Source: an uncultured Eubacteriales bacterium (lineage in GTDB: Bacteria; Bacillota; Clostridia; Lachnospirales; Lachnospiraceae). Taken from it: DNA of 64,000 nucleotides. The number at the start of each line of letters is the position of its first letter. The first letter of the stretch is position 1. This document shows, piece after piece, positions 1 through 6,998 of the stretch. Made by a program: the position numbers and the translations under genes. Location of the stretch: contig OMWY01000008.1 in the NCBI GenBank assembly GCA_900314885.1, positions 112,392 to 176,391 on the forward strand. Direction: 5' to 3'. The notes under the pieces were generated by a model. That model worked only from the letters and a program-made list of their open reading frames with translations, did not search any database and was not told the origin of the DNA.

Positions 1-247
1 TAATTTTTCGAAGAAAAATTACAGAACATTCTCTTCAATAGAATTCAACGAAGTCGAATTCTTACCTAATCGCTTTAGCGATGCCGCCAAGTATTTTCGT
101 CGAAGACGAAAATACAGAACCTTCTCTTCACAGAAATTCAGCTCGCTGAATTTCTACATTATCGGCGAAGCCGATGATTGTGCCAAGAATTTTCGACATA
201 GACGAAAATTCAAAACTCACTACAAATAGCCTCTGTGTCTCCACAGA
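1..247. other. Hairpin-rich intergenic stretch beside tRNA-Gly
   Basis: I see no gene here. The stretch holds several short perfect or near-perfect hairpins, for example AATTCAGC/GCTGAATT around 136-153 and ATCGGC/GCCGAT around 161-174, and arms of the type TTTTCGTC/GACGAAAA. Similar small hairpins occur elsewhere in the window (24.0 kb, 45.1 kb). They lie downstream of the minus-strand tRNA-Gly, so they may shape or end its transcript, but that is inference. Confidence 0.5.
126..164. repeat. Left copy of 39-bp direct repeat flanking tRNA-Gly
   Basis: This 39-bp block is repeated at 347-385 with a single C/T difference. Each copy contains the hairpin AATTCAGC/GCTGAATT. The two copies bracket the tRNA-Gly gene in direct orientation. 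Confidence 0.75.
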
Positions 248-320
248 AGCGCGAGACGGGACTCGAACCCGCGACCCCCACCTTGGCAAGGTGGTACTCC
301 ACCAACTGAGCCACTCGCGC
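248..320 (-). tRNA. tRNA-Gly (GCC)
   Basis: Read on the minus strand, this 73-nt sequence folds as a complete cloverleaf. The acceptor strands are GCGCGAG and CTCGCGC. The anticodon arm CCACC/GGTGG has loop TTGCCAA, which puts anticodon GCC in place. The T arm is GCGGG-TTCGAGT-CCCGT. The 3' CCA is not encoded and would have to be added by the nucleotidyltransferase. The gene decodes GGC and GGU glycine codons. It sits about 110 nt behind a strong promoter (433-461) with hairpins between, so the primary transcript has a long structured leader. Confidence 0.95.
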
Positions 321-346
321 GCTGTGCAATCGCCGTAGGCGATTGT

Positions 347-385
347 CTTCACAGAAATTCAGCTTGCTGAATTTCTACATTATCG
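347..385. repeat. Right copy of 39-bp direct repeat flanking tRNA-Gly
   Basis: This is the second copy of the block at 126-164. It is followed by a different short hairpin, ATCGCC/GGCGAT. It lies in the leader of the tRNA-Gly transcript. Confidence 0.75.
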
Positions 386-432
386 CCTTAGGCGATTGTG
401 CGTCGGTTTCTTTGTCGCAACCGACGCACACT

Positions 433-461
433 AGTATACCACGTTCAGATTGATATGTCAA
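433..461 (-). promoter_or_regulatory. Promoter of tRNA-Gly
   Basis: The minus strand carries TTGACA (456-461), a 17-nt spacer and TATACT (433-438). This is a near-consensus housekeeping sigma promoter. Transcription would start near 426, at the foot of an 11-bp hairpin (GTGCGTCGGTT paired with AACCGACGCAC). The stretch from 462 to 555 shows no gene. Confidence 0.8.
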
Positions 462-555
462 CCCCTTTTTTGAAAATATTTGCAAAACATATGCATATGG
501 TTACTGTTCCCTCCTGATCAATCTTTTTCGAGCCATTTCGCCTATAAGAAAAATT

Positions 556-699
556 TCACATTTTCTGCTTCTTATCTGCGTCAGCCGGAAAAAGCTTCCG
601 TAAAAGATACATTAACATCATAAGAACAATAGTCACTGAAAAAATTCCAATCAAACCAATTCCCATAACCTGAAGCGAAATCTCAAAATTACTAAGCAT
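556..699 (-). CDS. Small sodium-pump decarboxylase gamma-like subunit (OadG family)
   Basis: This 47-residue protein starts MLSNFEISLQ. It has one transmembrane helix at about residues 11-33 and a short basic, polar tail ending KKQKM. It follows the decarboxylase beta subunit in the same direction with a 60-nt gap. A good Shine-Dalgarno site (AGGAAAGGA) lies before its ATG. In oxaloacetate, methylmalonyl-CoA and glutaconyl-CoA decarboxylase sodium pumps, the gamma subunit is a small single-span protein that anchors the complex and may bind zinc. Size, topology and position fit that role. Sequence identity alone would not prove it, because such short proteins carry little signal. It is much shorter than typical OadG, and I see no zinc-binding His/Cys tail. 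Confidence 0.65.
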   Translation of the reverse strand: MLSNFEISLQVMGIGLIGIFSVTIVLMMLMYLLRKLFPADADKKQKM

Positions 700-759
700 A
701 TATCTTATCCTTTCCTACCCGGATGACTTCTTATATGCATTGCTGCTTATAAGAAGAAT

Positions 760-1884
760 TTACTTTGCAATTAGCTGAAGAATAATACCACCGGCAAGCA
801 CTGAAGCTATCTGTCCGGAAACATTAGCTCCGATTGCCGGCATAAGTATAATATTTGTCGGATCCTCTTTTACAGCCATCTGGTTCACAACACGCGCCGA
901 CATAGGAAATGCAGAGATGCCTGCAGCTCCTATCATAGGATTTATTTTATTGTTAGGAGTAAACAGGTTCATGATTTTTGCAAAAATAACTCCTCCCGCT
1001 GTATCGAAAATAAACGCAACAAGTCCGAGGCAAATTATCATTAACGTTTCCACAGAAAGAAATGCATCTGCCTTCATCTGAGAAGCAACTGTCATCCCCA
1101 AAAGCAGTGTCACGAGATTTGAGAGTACATCACTGGCTGTATGAGACAATGAATCCAGCACTCCGCACTCTTTAACGAGATTCCCGAACATCAGAAAGCC
1201 TATAAGAACAACGGACTTTGGGGAAATGATACCCGCAACTGCTGTTACTACGATAGGAAATATTATCTTTGCCTTCTTTGAAACGTGATTTGTATTAAAA
1301 GGCATATGAATCATTCTTTCCTTTTTTGTAGTAAGCGCGCGTATAACAGGTGGCTGGATTATAGGGACGAGAGCCATATATGAATATGCAGCAACGATTA
1401 TAGCCCCTATGTATTTGGTACCATAATAGTTCCCGACAAAAATAGATGTAGGTCCATCTGCAGCACCAATTATGCCAATACTTGCGGCATCTTGAAGATC
1501 AAAACCCAGCAAGGTCGCAAGAGATATTGTAAAGAAGATACCAAACTGCGCTGCCGCACCGAATAGCATCATTCTTGGATTTGTCAAAAGCGGTGTAAAA
1601 TCACACATTGCTCCGATACCGATGAAAAGAAGCAGTAACATAAGTTCATTTGCAACACCCTTATCAAAAAGCAGATCAAGGGCGCCAATCTCGCTTCCCT
1701 GAGTTATGGCACCGGAAAGCGGCAGATTTACAAGTATGGCGCCAAAGCCCATAGGTATAAGAAGAGTCGGCTCCATCTTACGACGAATACCAAGGTAGAT
1801 CAGCAGGCCGCCAATAGCCCACATGACAGCCATTTTCCAGGTAATGTTACCAAAGTTTGAATAAAGTGACAGGATCTGTTCCAT
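760..1884 (-). CDS. Sodium-translocating decarboxylase beta subunit (OadB/GcdB family)
   Basis: This 374-residue, highly hydrophobic protein has about nine to eleven membrane segments and matches the family's usual length. The conserved stretch GAADGPTSIF (about residues 140-149) contains the Asp (D143) equivalent to the sodium-binding aspartate of oxaloacetate decarboxylase beta. The C-terminal part has the expected FPMSARVVNQ and GQIASVLAGG stretches. I start it at the ATG at 1884, because a GGAAGG site precedes it and the family begins with this kind of short amphipathic helix; an upstream extension in the same frame has no support. The subunit couples decarboxylation of a carboxylated biotin to sodium export. 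No carboxyltransferase alpha subunit or biotin carrier lies nearby, so the complex would have to use subunits encoded elsewhere. Confidence 0.88.
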   Translation of the reverse strand: MEQILSLYSNFGNITWKMAVMWAIGGLLIYLGIRRKMEPTLLIPMGFGAILVNLPLSGAITQGSEIGALDLLFDKGVANELMLLLLFIGIGAMCDFTPLLTNPRMMLFGAAAQFGIFFTISLATLLGFDLQDAASIGIIGAADGPTSIFVGNYYGTKYIGAIIVAAYSYMALVPIIQPPVIRALTTKKERMIHMPFNTNHVSKKAKIIFPIVVTAVAGIISPKSVVLIGFLMFGNLVKECGVLDSLSHTASDVLSNLVTLLLGMTVASQMKADAFLSVETLMIICLGLVAFIFDTAGGVIFAKIMNLFTPNNKINPMIGAAGISAFPMSARVVNQMAVKEDPTNIILMPAIGANVSGQIASVLAGGIILQLIAK

Positions 1885-1928
1885 TTTGAATTTTACCTTC
1901 CATTTCTGTAATTGAAATAGTGAAGGCA

Positions 1929-1974
1929 CAAAAAAAGACTTCACCACTTCAATCAATATTAGTGGTAAAGTCTT
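1929..1974 (-). terminator. Intrinsic terminator upstream of the decarboxylase pair
   Basis: On the minus strand a 14-nt stem with one G-T pair (AAGACTTTACCACT with AGTGGTGAAGTCTT) is followed by seven T residues. It lies between the ornithine cyclodeaminase-family gene and the beta subunit gene. It would end the former or act as an attenuator for the latter. Confidence 0.75.
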
Positions 1975-2238
1975 GCAATCCAGAATTAAAGCAACAATCC
2001 CGGTAAGTATCCCGGATGCGGAAAACGCATCGTCTTGACGAGGTACTTGATACAAAATATAATACATTTGCCTATATTTGTATGAGCTACTCCCTTTACT
2101 TCTACTTAGATTTTATATCATCCTGTAACATATGTCAAGATACTTCCTGTGCCCACAACCGAAAATGGTACGGATTGGCTGTACGAGCCCACAGAGAAAT
2201 TCTCCCATCCAACCTTCAGGGCCATGAATGGACATATT

Positions 2239-3378
2239 TCACGCCATAAATGGCTTATCCCAGAGCTTCAGTCCGGTACCGAGGCCCATTTCAACTGCCT
2301 TGTCGTAGCAGACCGATGCCCAGGCTACATCCTCTACCGGCATGCCGCCGACCGAGTAGATAAATATCTCGTCATCGCTCTTACGGCCCGGAGTATTACC
2401 CAAGAGCATTTGCCCCAGATCGCAGATATCGCTCAGTTTTATTTTCCCTTCATGAACCATATCCATGAACTTTACGCCAAGCATGGTTATCTTGCCGTAT
2501 GTCGGATAAGGATTCTCCTCTACCCATGCCTCATAGAGGCCAAGGGCGTCAACAACCATGCGTGCATTATTCGCCAAGAAATCATCCTCAAACTGGGCTG
2601 AGCCCGGGCATACGATAAGGGCGCCCGGCTTTATCCACTCTCCCTTAACCATAGGGTAGAGACTAGCGTCATGACCGCTCGTTTCCGTAAATGAAACGAC
2701 ATCGCAATCCCTTACCAGAGCCTCGGCACTGTCTACAACTTCTATTTCGGTGAGCTTAGGATATTTTTCCTTGGCGTATTCTATAAATGTATCTATTCCA
2801 TGCTGACTGCGGCCCTTGATCTTAAGCTTCTTAAGGTTAGGACAGGTACTCATGAAGGCGTCAAGGCTCGTTTTTCCCATAACACCCGGCCCGTAAATAC
2901 CGACAATCTCTGAATTCTTTCTCGCAAGGTACCTCGAACCGACCCCCGGAATACCACCTGTTCTGTAAGCCGATAGAAGGTTAGCCGACAGGAAGGCAAG
3001 CGGCGCTCCTGTCTCCTTATCTGTAAGTGTAAACATCAGGATAGAGCGAGGCAGCCCCTTCTTCTTATTTTCCATATTTGAGCCATACCACTTCACTCCC
3101 GCCCTGTCAAATGGGCCGCCTAAGTAAGCCGGCATCGCCATAAAGCGACGGTCTTCACCGTTATCGGTAGGCATGTTAGGAAATTCGGAGGTTTTCGGAA
3201 ATGAAAGCTTGGTTCCGTGGGAAAAATGATTGTTTCCTCCCATCATAAAGTCCCCCTTAGCAAGCAGGCGCAACACCTCTTCCATAGTGTCAACGCACTT
3301 GTCCATGTCCATGACTCCCGCCTTAATCATGTCCTCCTCTGAAAGATAGAGGAAATCAACCTCCGGATAATTACTCAT
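2239..3378 (-). CDS. Ornithine cyclodeaminase/mu-crystallin family protein (tyramine oxidase subunit B-like)
   Basis: This 379-residue protein has the fold signatures of the ornithine cyclodeaminase/mu-crystallin family. The N-terminal half has the stretch FMAMPAYLGG and the conserved FTLTDKETGAPLA and SAYRTGGIPG blocks that line the active site. The C-terminal Rossmann domain has a nucleotide-binding loop, GPGVMG, at residues 163-168. It most resembles the subgroup often labelled tyramine oxidase subunit B. That label is inherited from database names and is not evidence of the reaction. AGGAG precedes the ATG. A strong promoter lies upstream (3441-3469) with an inverted repeat between promoter and start. 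The neighbouring LysR gene may regulate it. Confidence 0.75.
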   Translation of the reverse strand: MSNYPEVDFLYLSEEDMIKAGVMDMDKCVDTMEEVLRLLAKGDFMMGGNNHFSHGTKLSFPKTSEFPNMPTDNGEDRRFMAMPAYLGGPFDRAGVKWYGSNMENKKKGLPRSILMFTLTDKETGAPLAFLSANLLSAYRTGGIPGVGSRYLARKNSEIVGIYGPGVMGKTSLDAFMSTCPNLKKLKIKGRSQHGIDTFIEYAKEKYPKLTEIEVVDSAEALVRDCDVVSFTETSGHDASLYPMVKGEWIKPGALIVCPGSAQFEDDFLANNARMVVDALGLYEAWVEENPYPTYGKITMLGVKFMDMVHEGKIKLSDICDLGQMLLGNTPGRKSDDEIFIYSVGGMPVEDVAWASVCYDKAVEMGLGTGLKLWDKPFMA

Positions 3379-3416
3379 AATTTTACTCTCCTTTTACAAA
3401 ATTATTTTTCTCTGAC

Positions 3417-3434
3417 AAGCATATCAAAATGCTT
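3417..3434. promoter_or_regulatory. Candidate operator in the leader of the cyclodeaminase-family gene
   Basis: An inverted repeat AAGCAT-6 nt-ATGCTT sits just downstream of the -10 box at 3441-3446. A protein bound here would block transcription. The adjacent LysR-type regulator is the obvious candidate, but nothing in the sequence proves the pairing. Confidence 0.4.
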
Positions 3435-3440
3435 ATTAGC

Positions 3441-3469
3441 AGTATAGTACATACAAATCTTTTTTTCAA
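3441..3469 (-). promoter_or_regulatory. Promoter of the cyclodeaminase-family gene
   Basis: The minus strand shows TTGAAA (3464-3469), a 17-nt spacer and TATACT (3441-3446), with the ATG about 63 nt downstream of the -10 box. Confidence 0.7.
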
Positions 3470-3484
3470 TGTTATATTATAATT

Positions 3485-4405
3485 TTATTCCACTCCAAGG
3501 TATTTTTTCATCTCTTCGATGTATAGCGTACCGATGCTGCTTAGGATCTGATTTTTTCTAACTATATATCCTATCTCCATCTTGTCATCGGCTATATCAT
3601 CATCCTTTTCAAGCGGTATGGCGAGATAATCGCCTCCGTTTAGCTCTTCGCATATTATTCCGGAGCAGATGGTGTAACCGTTTAATCCGACCATTAAATT
3701 AAGCATCGTCGCGCGGTCATTTGCTTTAATAATTCTCGGATAATCCTTGGTGCTGAGAGCCTCCTCCGCAAAGTAAAATGAGCTGTTGCCTCCCTGCTCA
3801 AATGAGAGGCAAGGATAATCGGCGAGCTCCGAAAATTTGATTGATTTTTTCTCTGCCAGAGGATGCCCCTTCCATAGGTATACATAAATATCGCATATAA
3901 TTAACCGGTGAAAAATAAGCTCATTATTTCTCAACAATTTACTCAACACTCCCCGGTTGAAATTATTTAAATAAATAATTCCTATCTCGCTTCGCATGGA
4001 GCTCACATCCTCTATTACTTCCCTTGTCTTTGTCTCCCTGATTGCGAATTCATATTCAGCGACATTGAAATTCTTCACAAGCTCGACGAAGCTTTTTACC
4101 GCGAATGAATAATGCTGTGTCGAGACACCGAATTTTTTCTTTCGGATACCACCTTCACCGTATTTATCAAGCAGGTTTTCATACTGGTTATAAACCTGCC
4201 TTGCGTAGGAAATGAATTCAATACCGTCATTTGTAAGAGATACCCCTCTCTTGCTCCTGTGGAAAATAGTAATATTGATTTCCTTCTCAAGCTCCCGCAT
4301 GGACTCACTTAATGAGGGCTGGGATATATAGAGAATTTCAGCCGCCTTATTTAACGATCCTGTTTCTGATATTACGATTGCGTAATGTAATTGCTGCAGT
4401 GTCAT
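3485..4405 (-). CDS. LysR-type transcriptional regulator
   Basis: This 306-residue protein has the winged helix-turn-helix of the LysR family at residues 1-60 (ETGSLNKAAEILYISQPSLS and the wing FHRSKRGVSLT). The effector-binding domain from about residue 90 has a clear periplasmic-binding-protein-like pattern, including EVIEDVSSMRSEIGIIYL. LysR proteins usually control a neighbouring gene or their own. Here the candidate target is the cyclodeaminase-family gene downstream on the same strand, which has its own promoter. The stop is only about 16 nt before the inverted repeats of that leader region. The effector is unknown. Confidence 0.92.
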   Translation of the reverse strand: MTLQQLHYAIVISETGSLNKAAEILYISQPSLSESMRELEKEINITIFHRSKRGVSLTNDGIEFISYARQVYNQYENLLDKYGEGGIRKKKFGVSTQHYSFAVKSFVELVKNFNVAEYEFAIRETKTREVIEDVSSMRSEIGIIYLNNFNRGVLSKLLRNNELIFHRLIICDIYVYLWKGHPLAEKKSIKFSELADYPCLSFEQGGNSSFYFAEEALSTKDYPRIIKANDRATMLNLMVGLNGYTICSGIICEELNGGDYLAIPLEKDDDIADDKMEIGYIVRKNQILSSIGTLYIEEMKKYLGVE

Positions 4406-4420
4406 AAAATAACCGTCCTT

Positions 4421-5164
4421 TTATTGAATAATTAATTGTGGTTTCCATTTTAAATAATCACCTGATACGAGACTGTATTTAATTCCATGGAAATCGCCCT
4501 TAATACTGTCATCGTACCTCGCCTCACCGTGGCAGTGGGCGTAAATAACCTGGTCAACCTTATATTGCTCGGCTAGCCTTGTAAAGCAGCTCTCTTTTTG
4601 GAGGACATTCGTAGGCGGGTAATGAAGGAACATAATATATTTTTTATATCCCGCCTCCGCGGCCTTCTCAAAGGCTTCAACCAGACGTTTATATTCCCGT
4701 TCAACTAGCTTTTCCGCCTTGGCAGCTTCCTTCTCATCCCAGTCAATTATTCTTCCCCGACTGTCAAGGTAAAATGGGCCCTCGAAGGTATACCCCTTGG
4801 TCGCGACCAGAGCATAGTCGCCATAAGGAATATAATTTCCCTGCAGAAATTGCAATTTACCTGCGAACTGCTCGTTTAATTTGTCGGTCTTATGAGAATC
4901 CCAGAACATATCATGATTTCCGCGGGTAAGGATTTTCTTCCCCGGTAAACTCATGATATATTTAAAGTCCTCCTCACATTCGGACATCTTCCTGCCCCAT
5001 GTGTGGTCACCGACAAGAACAAGGGTATCCTCGTCGCTTACCATTTTACGACAGTTCTCAACGAATTTTTCCTCATGGTCATGCCATACCTTCCCGAACT
5101 TATCCATCTTCTTATTCGGGACCTGATAAGATAAATGCAGGTCCCCAATCGCGTATAGTGACAT
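4421..5164 (-). CDS. Calcineurin-like metallophosphoesterase
   Basis: This 247-residue protein carries the metallophosphoesterase metal-binding motifs in order: GDLHLS (D8, H10), VLVGDHTWG, TRGNHDMFW and a C-terminal HCHGEAR. There is also FLHYPP, where the first histidine is a metal ligand. Proteins of this group bind two metal ions and hydrolyse phosphomono- or phosphodiesters. Substrate and role are not evident. No signal peptide or membrane segment is seen, so it is probably cytoplasmic. The LysR gene follows 15 nt downstream of its stop and may be co-transcribed. Confidence 0.85.
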   Translation of the reverse strand: MSLYAIGDLHLSYQVPNKKMDKFGKVWHDHEEKFVENCRKMVSDEDTLVLVGDHTWGRKMSECEEDFKYIMSLPGKKILTRGNHDMFWDSHKTDKLNEQFAGKLQFLQGNYIPYGDYALVATKGYTFEGPFYLDSRGRIIDWDEKEAAKAEKLVEREYKRLVEAFEKAAEAGYKKYIMFLHYPPTNVLQKESCFTRLAEQYKVDQVIYAHCHGEARYDDSIKGDFHGIKYSLVSGDYLKWKPQLIIQ

Positions 5165-5256
5165 AAACTATTTTACACCTACCATTTCTCTGTTTGTCTT
5201 ATAATATGCATATCCATGAGCCAATAAGACATATAATGTCTATAATATCTTCAAAG

Positions 5257-5321
5257 ACTTCATGAACCACTTCAATTATACTTCAATAAGAACTTCAATT
5301 CAACTTCAATATGATTTCAAT
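5257..5321 (+). repeat. Helically phased direct repeats ACTTCAAT
   Basis: Six copies or near-copies of ACTTCAAT begin at 5257, 5269, 5280, 5292, 5303 and 5314, a spacing of 11-12 bp that places them on one face of the helix. The first reads ACTTCATG and the last ATTTCAAT. The array abuts the -35 box at 5321. Such arrays are typical of cooperative activator binding; direct heptamers at about 11-bp spacing are known for SARP/OmpR-type regulators. The protein bound here is unknown. Confidence 0.7.
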
Positions 5322-5349
5322 AGACAAGTAATGTTGCAAGTGCTAAGAT
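5321..5349 (+). promoter_or_regulatory. Plus-strand promoter behind the phased repeats
   Basis: TAGACA (5321-5326), a 17-nt spacer and TAAGAT (5344-5349) form a promoter. The last 7 bp of the spacer plus the -10 box and following bases (AGTGCTAAGAT and on) are nearly the same as in the promoter at 6310-6338, so the two units may be co-regulated. Confidence 0.6.
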
Positions 5350-5355
5350 GAATAT

Positions 5356-5466
5356 AGGAACAAAACAGCTCATTATCGAAATCAATCGGAGGTTTACGAT
5401 TAACCATTGCATAGCCGCAGTTTCTTGTAAAAAGAGAACCCGGAACAGATCCGGATTCTCTTTTTA
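5356..5466 (+). ncRNA. Candidate small RNA of about 110 nt
   Basis: A promoter at 5321-5349 and an intrinsic terminator at 5430-5465 define a short plus-strand transcription unit. The only reading frame starting with ATG (5348) begins inside the -10 box and runs antisense into the next gene, so it is not a convincing protein. The transcript contains a free GGAGG sequence near 5389, which could be either a ribosome site for a tiny peptide or an RNA-pairing element. I do not recognise any known RNA family. Confidence 0.4.
5430..5465. terminator. Bidirectional intrinsic terminator
   Basis: A 14-nt stem with a single mismatch (AAAGAGAACCCGGA with TCCGGATTCTCTTT) and loop ACAGA is flanked by A and T runs on both sides. 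It would end both the candidate small RNA on the plus strand and the membrane protein gene on the minus strand. Confidence 0.8.
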
Positions 5467-6279
5467 TCACTTCGCTTTTTTAGGCTTCTTCTTTTTCGGA
5501 ATCTTCACTCCTATTTTTCTTTCTCCGACAATCTTCTTCAGATCATCCATGTGGTCCTCAGTGAACTTTACATAGCCATATTTTCTTCCGGTTTTAAAAA
5601 TAAGATATGTCTCATTCAGGTCATATATTTTCTCGTCTTTTTTTTCATAATACCGAGGCTTATATATATAATATATGCTATGCGCTTTATCATCATCCGG
5701 CGGCTCATCCTTCTTTGTATAGTAATATTTTATATCATATAGGGCTATGCGAGCGATATGCTTTTCACCGGCCTTCATACTTTTAACAGGCGTAATATAT
5801 ATGTAGTCAGAGTCTCCCCATATCATGCAGTAGTAGAAGGGAGAGAGCTTGTAATAATCATAAGAAATAGCGCATTCCGTATAGAATACAGTATCATTGT
5901 TCCTAGTCGGGTAAGGAATATCAGGGCAGGGATATGATGGATACTGTGGGATTAGATTACGCCTTTTATATATCTTATTGGATGCATTTTTCTCCTCATA
6001 TCTATAATAAAGATATCTGAAAAAAAATACGTAAAATATAGCTACAAAAGCAGTCATTATCAAAAAAATCGTAAGGCCATGCTCATCATAATCATCATAA
6101 TAATATGATGATTTTACTAAATAAGAAACGCAGTAATAGCCAATCCAAGATCCTATGCAAGTAAGAACCGATCTGCTAAAAACGTTACCGGAATTATTAT
6201 CATCATCCATCTTAGAAACCGCAACGCCGGATATAATTCCAAATACAAATCCCTCAATAAAACATATTTCTTCATACAT
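5467..6279 (-). CDS. Tyr-rich membrane protein of unknown function
   Basis: I do not recognise this 270-residue protein. The N-terminal third holds two or three hydrophobic segments (about residues 6-24, 38-56 and 69-92). A soluble region follows that is very rich in Tyr, with runs such as YYYDDYD and PRYYEKKDEK. The C-terminal stretch (TYLIFKTGRKYGYVKF) has the alternating pattern of a beta-rich domain, possibly PH-like. The protein ends in a Lys-rich tail, KKKKPKKAK. It is divergent from the EF-hand gene, with a common intergenic region of about 110 bp. Strong use of AT-rich codons is apparent. Confidence 0.6.
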   Translation of the reverse strand: MYEEICFIEGFVFGIISGVAVSKMDDDNNSGNVFSRSVLTCIGSWIGYYCVSYLVKSSYYYDDYDEHGLTIFLIMTAFVAIFYVFFFRYLYYRYEEKNASNKIYKRRNLIPQYPSYPCPDIPYPTRNNDTVFYTECAISYDYYKLSPFYYCMIWGDSDYIYITPVKSMKAGEKHIARIALYDIKYYYTKKDEPPDDDKAHSIYYIYKPRYYEKKDEKIYDLNETYLIFKTGRKYGYVKFTEDHMDDLKKIVGERKIGVKIPKKKKPKKAK

Positions 6280-6309
6280 AGACTAAGCTCCTTCCGCATA
6301 ACTAAACCA

Positions 6310-6338
6310 TAGACAAGCCCGTCAAAAAGTGCTAAGAT
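6310..6338 (+). promoter_or_regulatory. Promoter of the acidic EF-hand gene
   Basis: TAGACA (6310-6315), a 17-nt spacer and TAAGAT (6333-6338) precede the gene by about 50 nt. Both boxes and part of the spacer match the promoter at 5321-5349. Confidence 0.6.
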
Positions 6339-6386
6339 AAGTATAGTACATTGTGTGAGTATTTTCAATATCAAATGGAGGCGCTT

Positions 6387-6968
6387 ATGTTTGATTTTGG
6401 TGATTCAGATAGCAGCTCTGAAAGCGATTGGGAAGAGAGGGCGCACTGCGATGACCTCACCCACTGCGACTATATGTACGACAAGGCCTACGACCTTGAC
6501 CACGACGGCCATATGGACGCCGGTGAAGCCGCCTACTATATGGACGAGATGGAGCGCATATGGAACGAGAATTCTACCACAAGCGACGATGATGAGGACG
6601 ATGACAGCAGCAGTAGCTACTACAGCGATGATTCTGACTCAGACGACAGCTCTGACTCGGGTTATAGCTATAGCTCCGGTTATTCCGGTCGTGCAAGTTA
6701 TACCCCAAGGCACTACAATTATTATTATCGCTCATCCCGGAACCCACTTTTTAATGACTCTTACAAATATCAAGACCCTCCTGTCCAGATATGGGTTACC
6801 CCGGATGGAATTAGAGAAATTCCGGGTATAGTGCTCACTGTCGATGAAAGGCCTAAAGGTACTAACTATAACGATCCTAAGCCCATCCACCTCGGTGATA
6901 TCTACAGTACATACAAGGTGGACCAGTCCGACGACTACTCAGCCTTCGTGAACTACAGTAAGGAATAG
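6387..6968 (+). CDS. Acidic low-complexity protein with one EF-hand calcium-binding loop
   Basis: This 193-residue protein is dominated by Asp, Ser and Tyr. Residues 36-47 form a canonical EF-hand loop, DLDHDGHMDAGE, with Asp at positions 1, 3, 5 and 9 and Glu at 12. Residues 55-95 are runs of D and S, then a YSSGYSG stretch and a more ordered C-terminal part with a WVTPDGIREIPG segment. I start it at 6387 because GGAGG lies 8 nt before this ATG. There is no signal peptide. A calcium-binding role is plausible from the loop; the partner and cellular job are unknown. Such acidic, EF-hand proteins are uncommon in bacteria. It is divergent from the Tyr-rich membrane protein, which suggests a functional pair, but this is inference. 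Confidence 0.75.
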   Translation: MFDFGDSDSSSESDWEERAHCDDLTHCDYMYDKAYDLDHDGHMDAGEAAYYMDEMERIWNENSTTSDDDEDDDSSSSYYSDDSDSDDSSDSGYSYSSGYSGRASYTPRHYNYYYRSSRNPLFNDSYKYQDPPVQIWVTPDGIREIPGIVLTVDERPKGTNYNDPKPIHLGDIYSTYKVDQSDDYSAFVNYSKE

Positions 6969-6998
6969 AAGGCGGGCAGGCAATGCCGACCCGCTTTT

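Noticed and set aside
128..352. 74-codon frame on the minus strand
   Set aside because: It runs straight through tRNA-Gly and hairpin repeats and has no protein-like pattern.
5348..5575. 75-codon plus-strand frame
   Set aside because: Its ATG begins inside the -10 box and its second half is antisense to the 3' end of the Tyr-rich protein gene, beyond a terminator.
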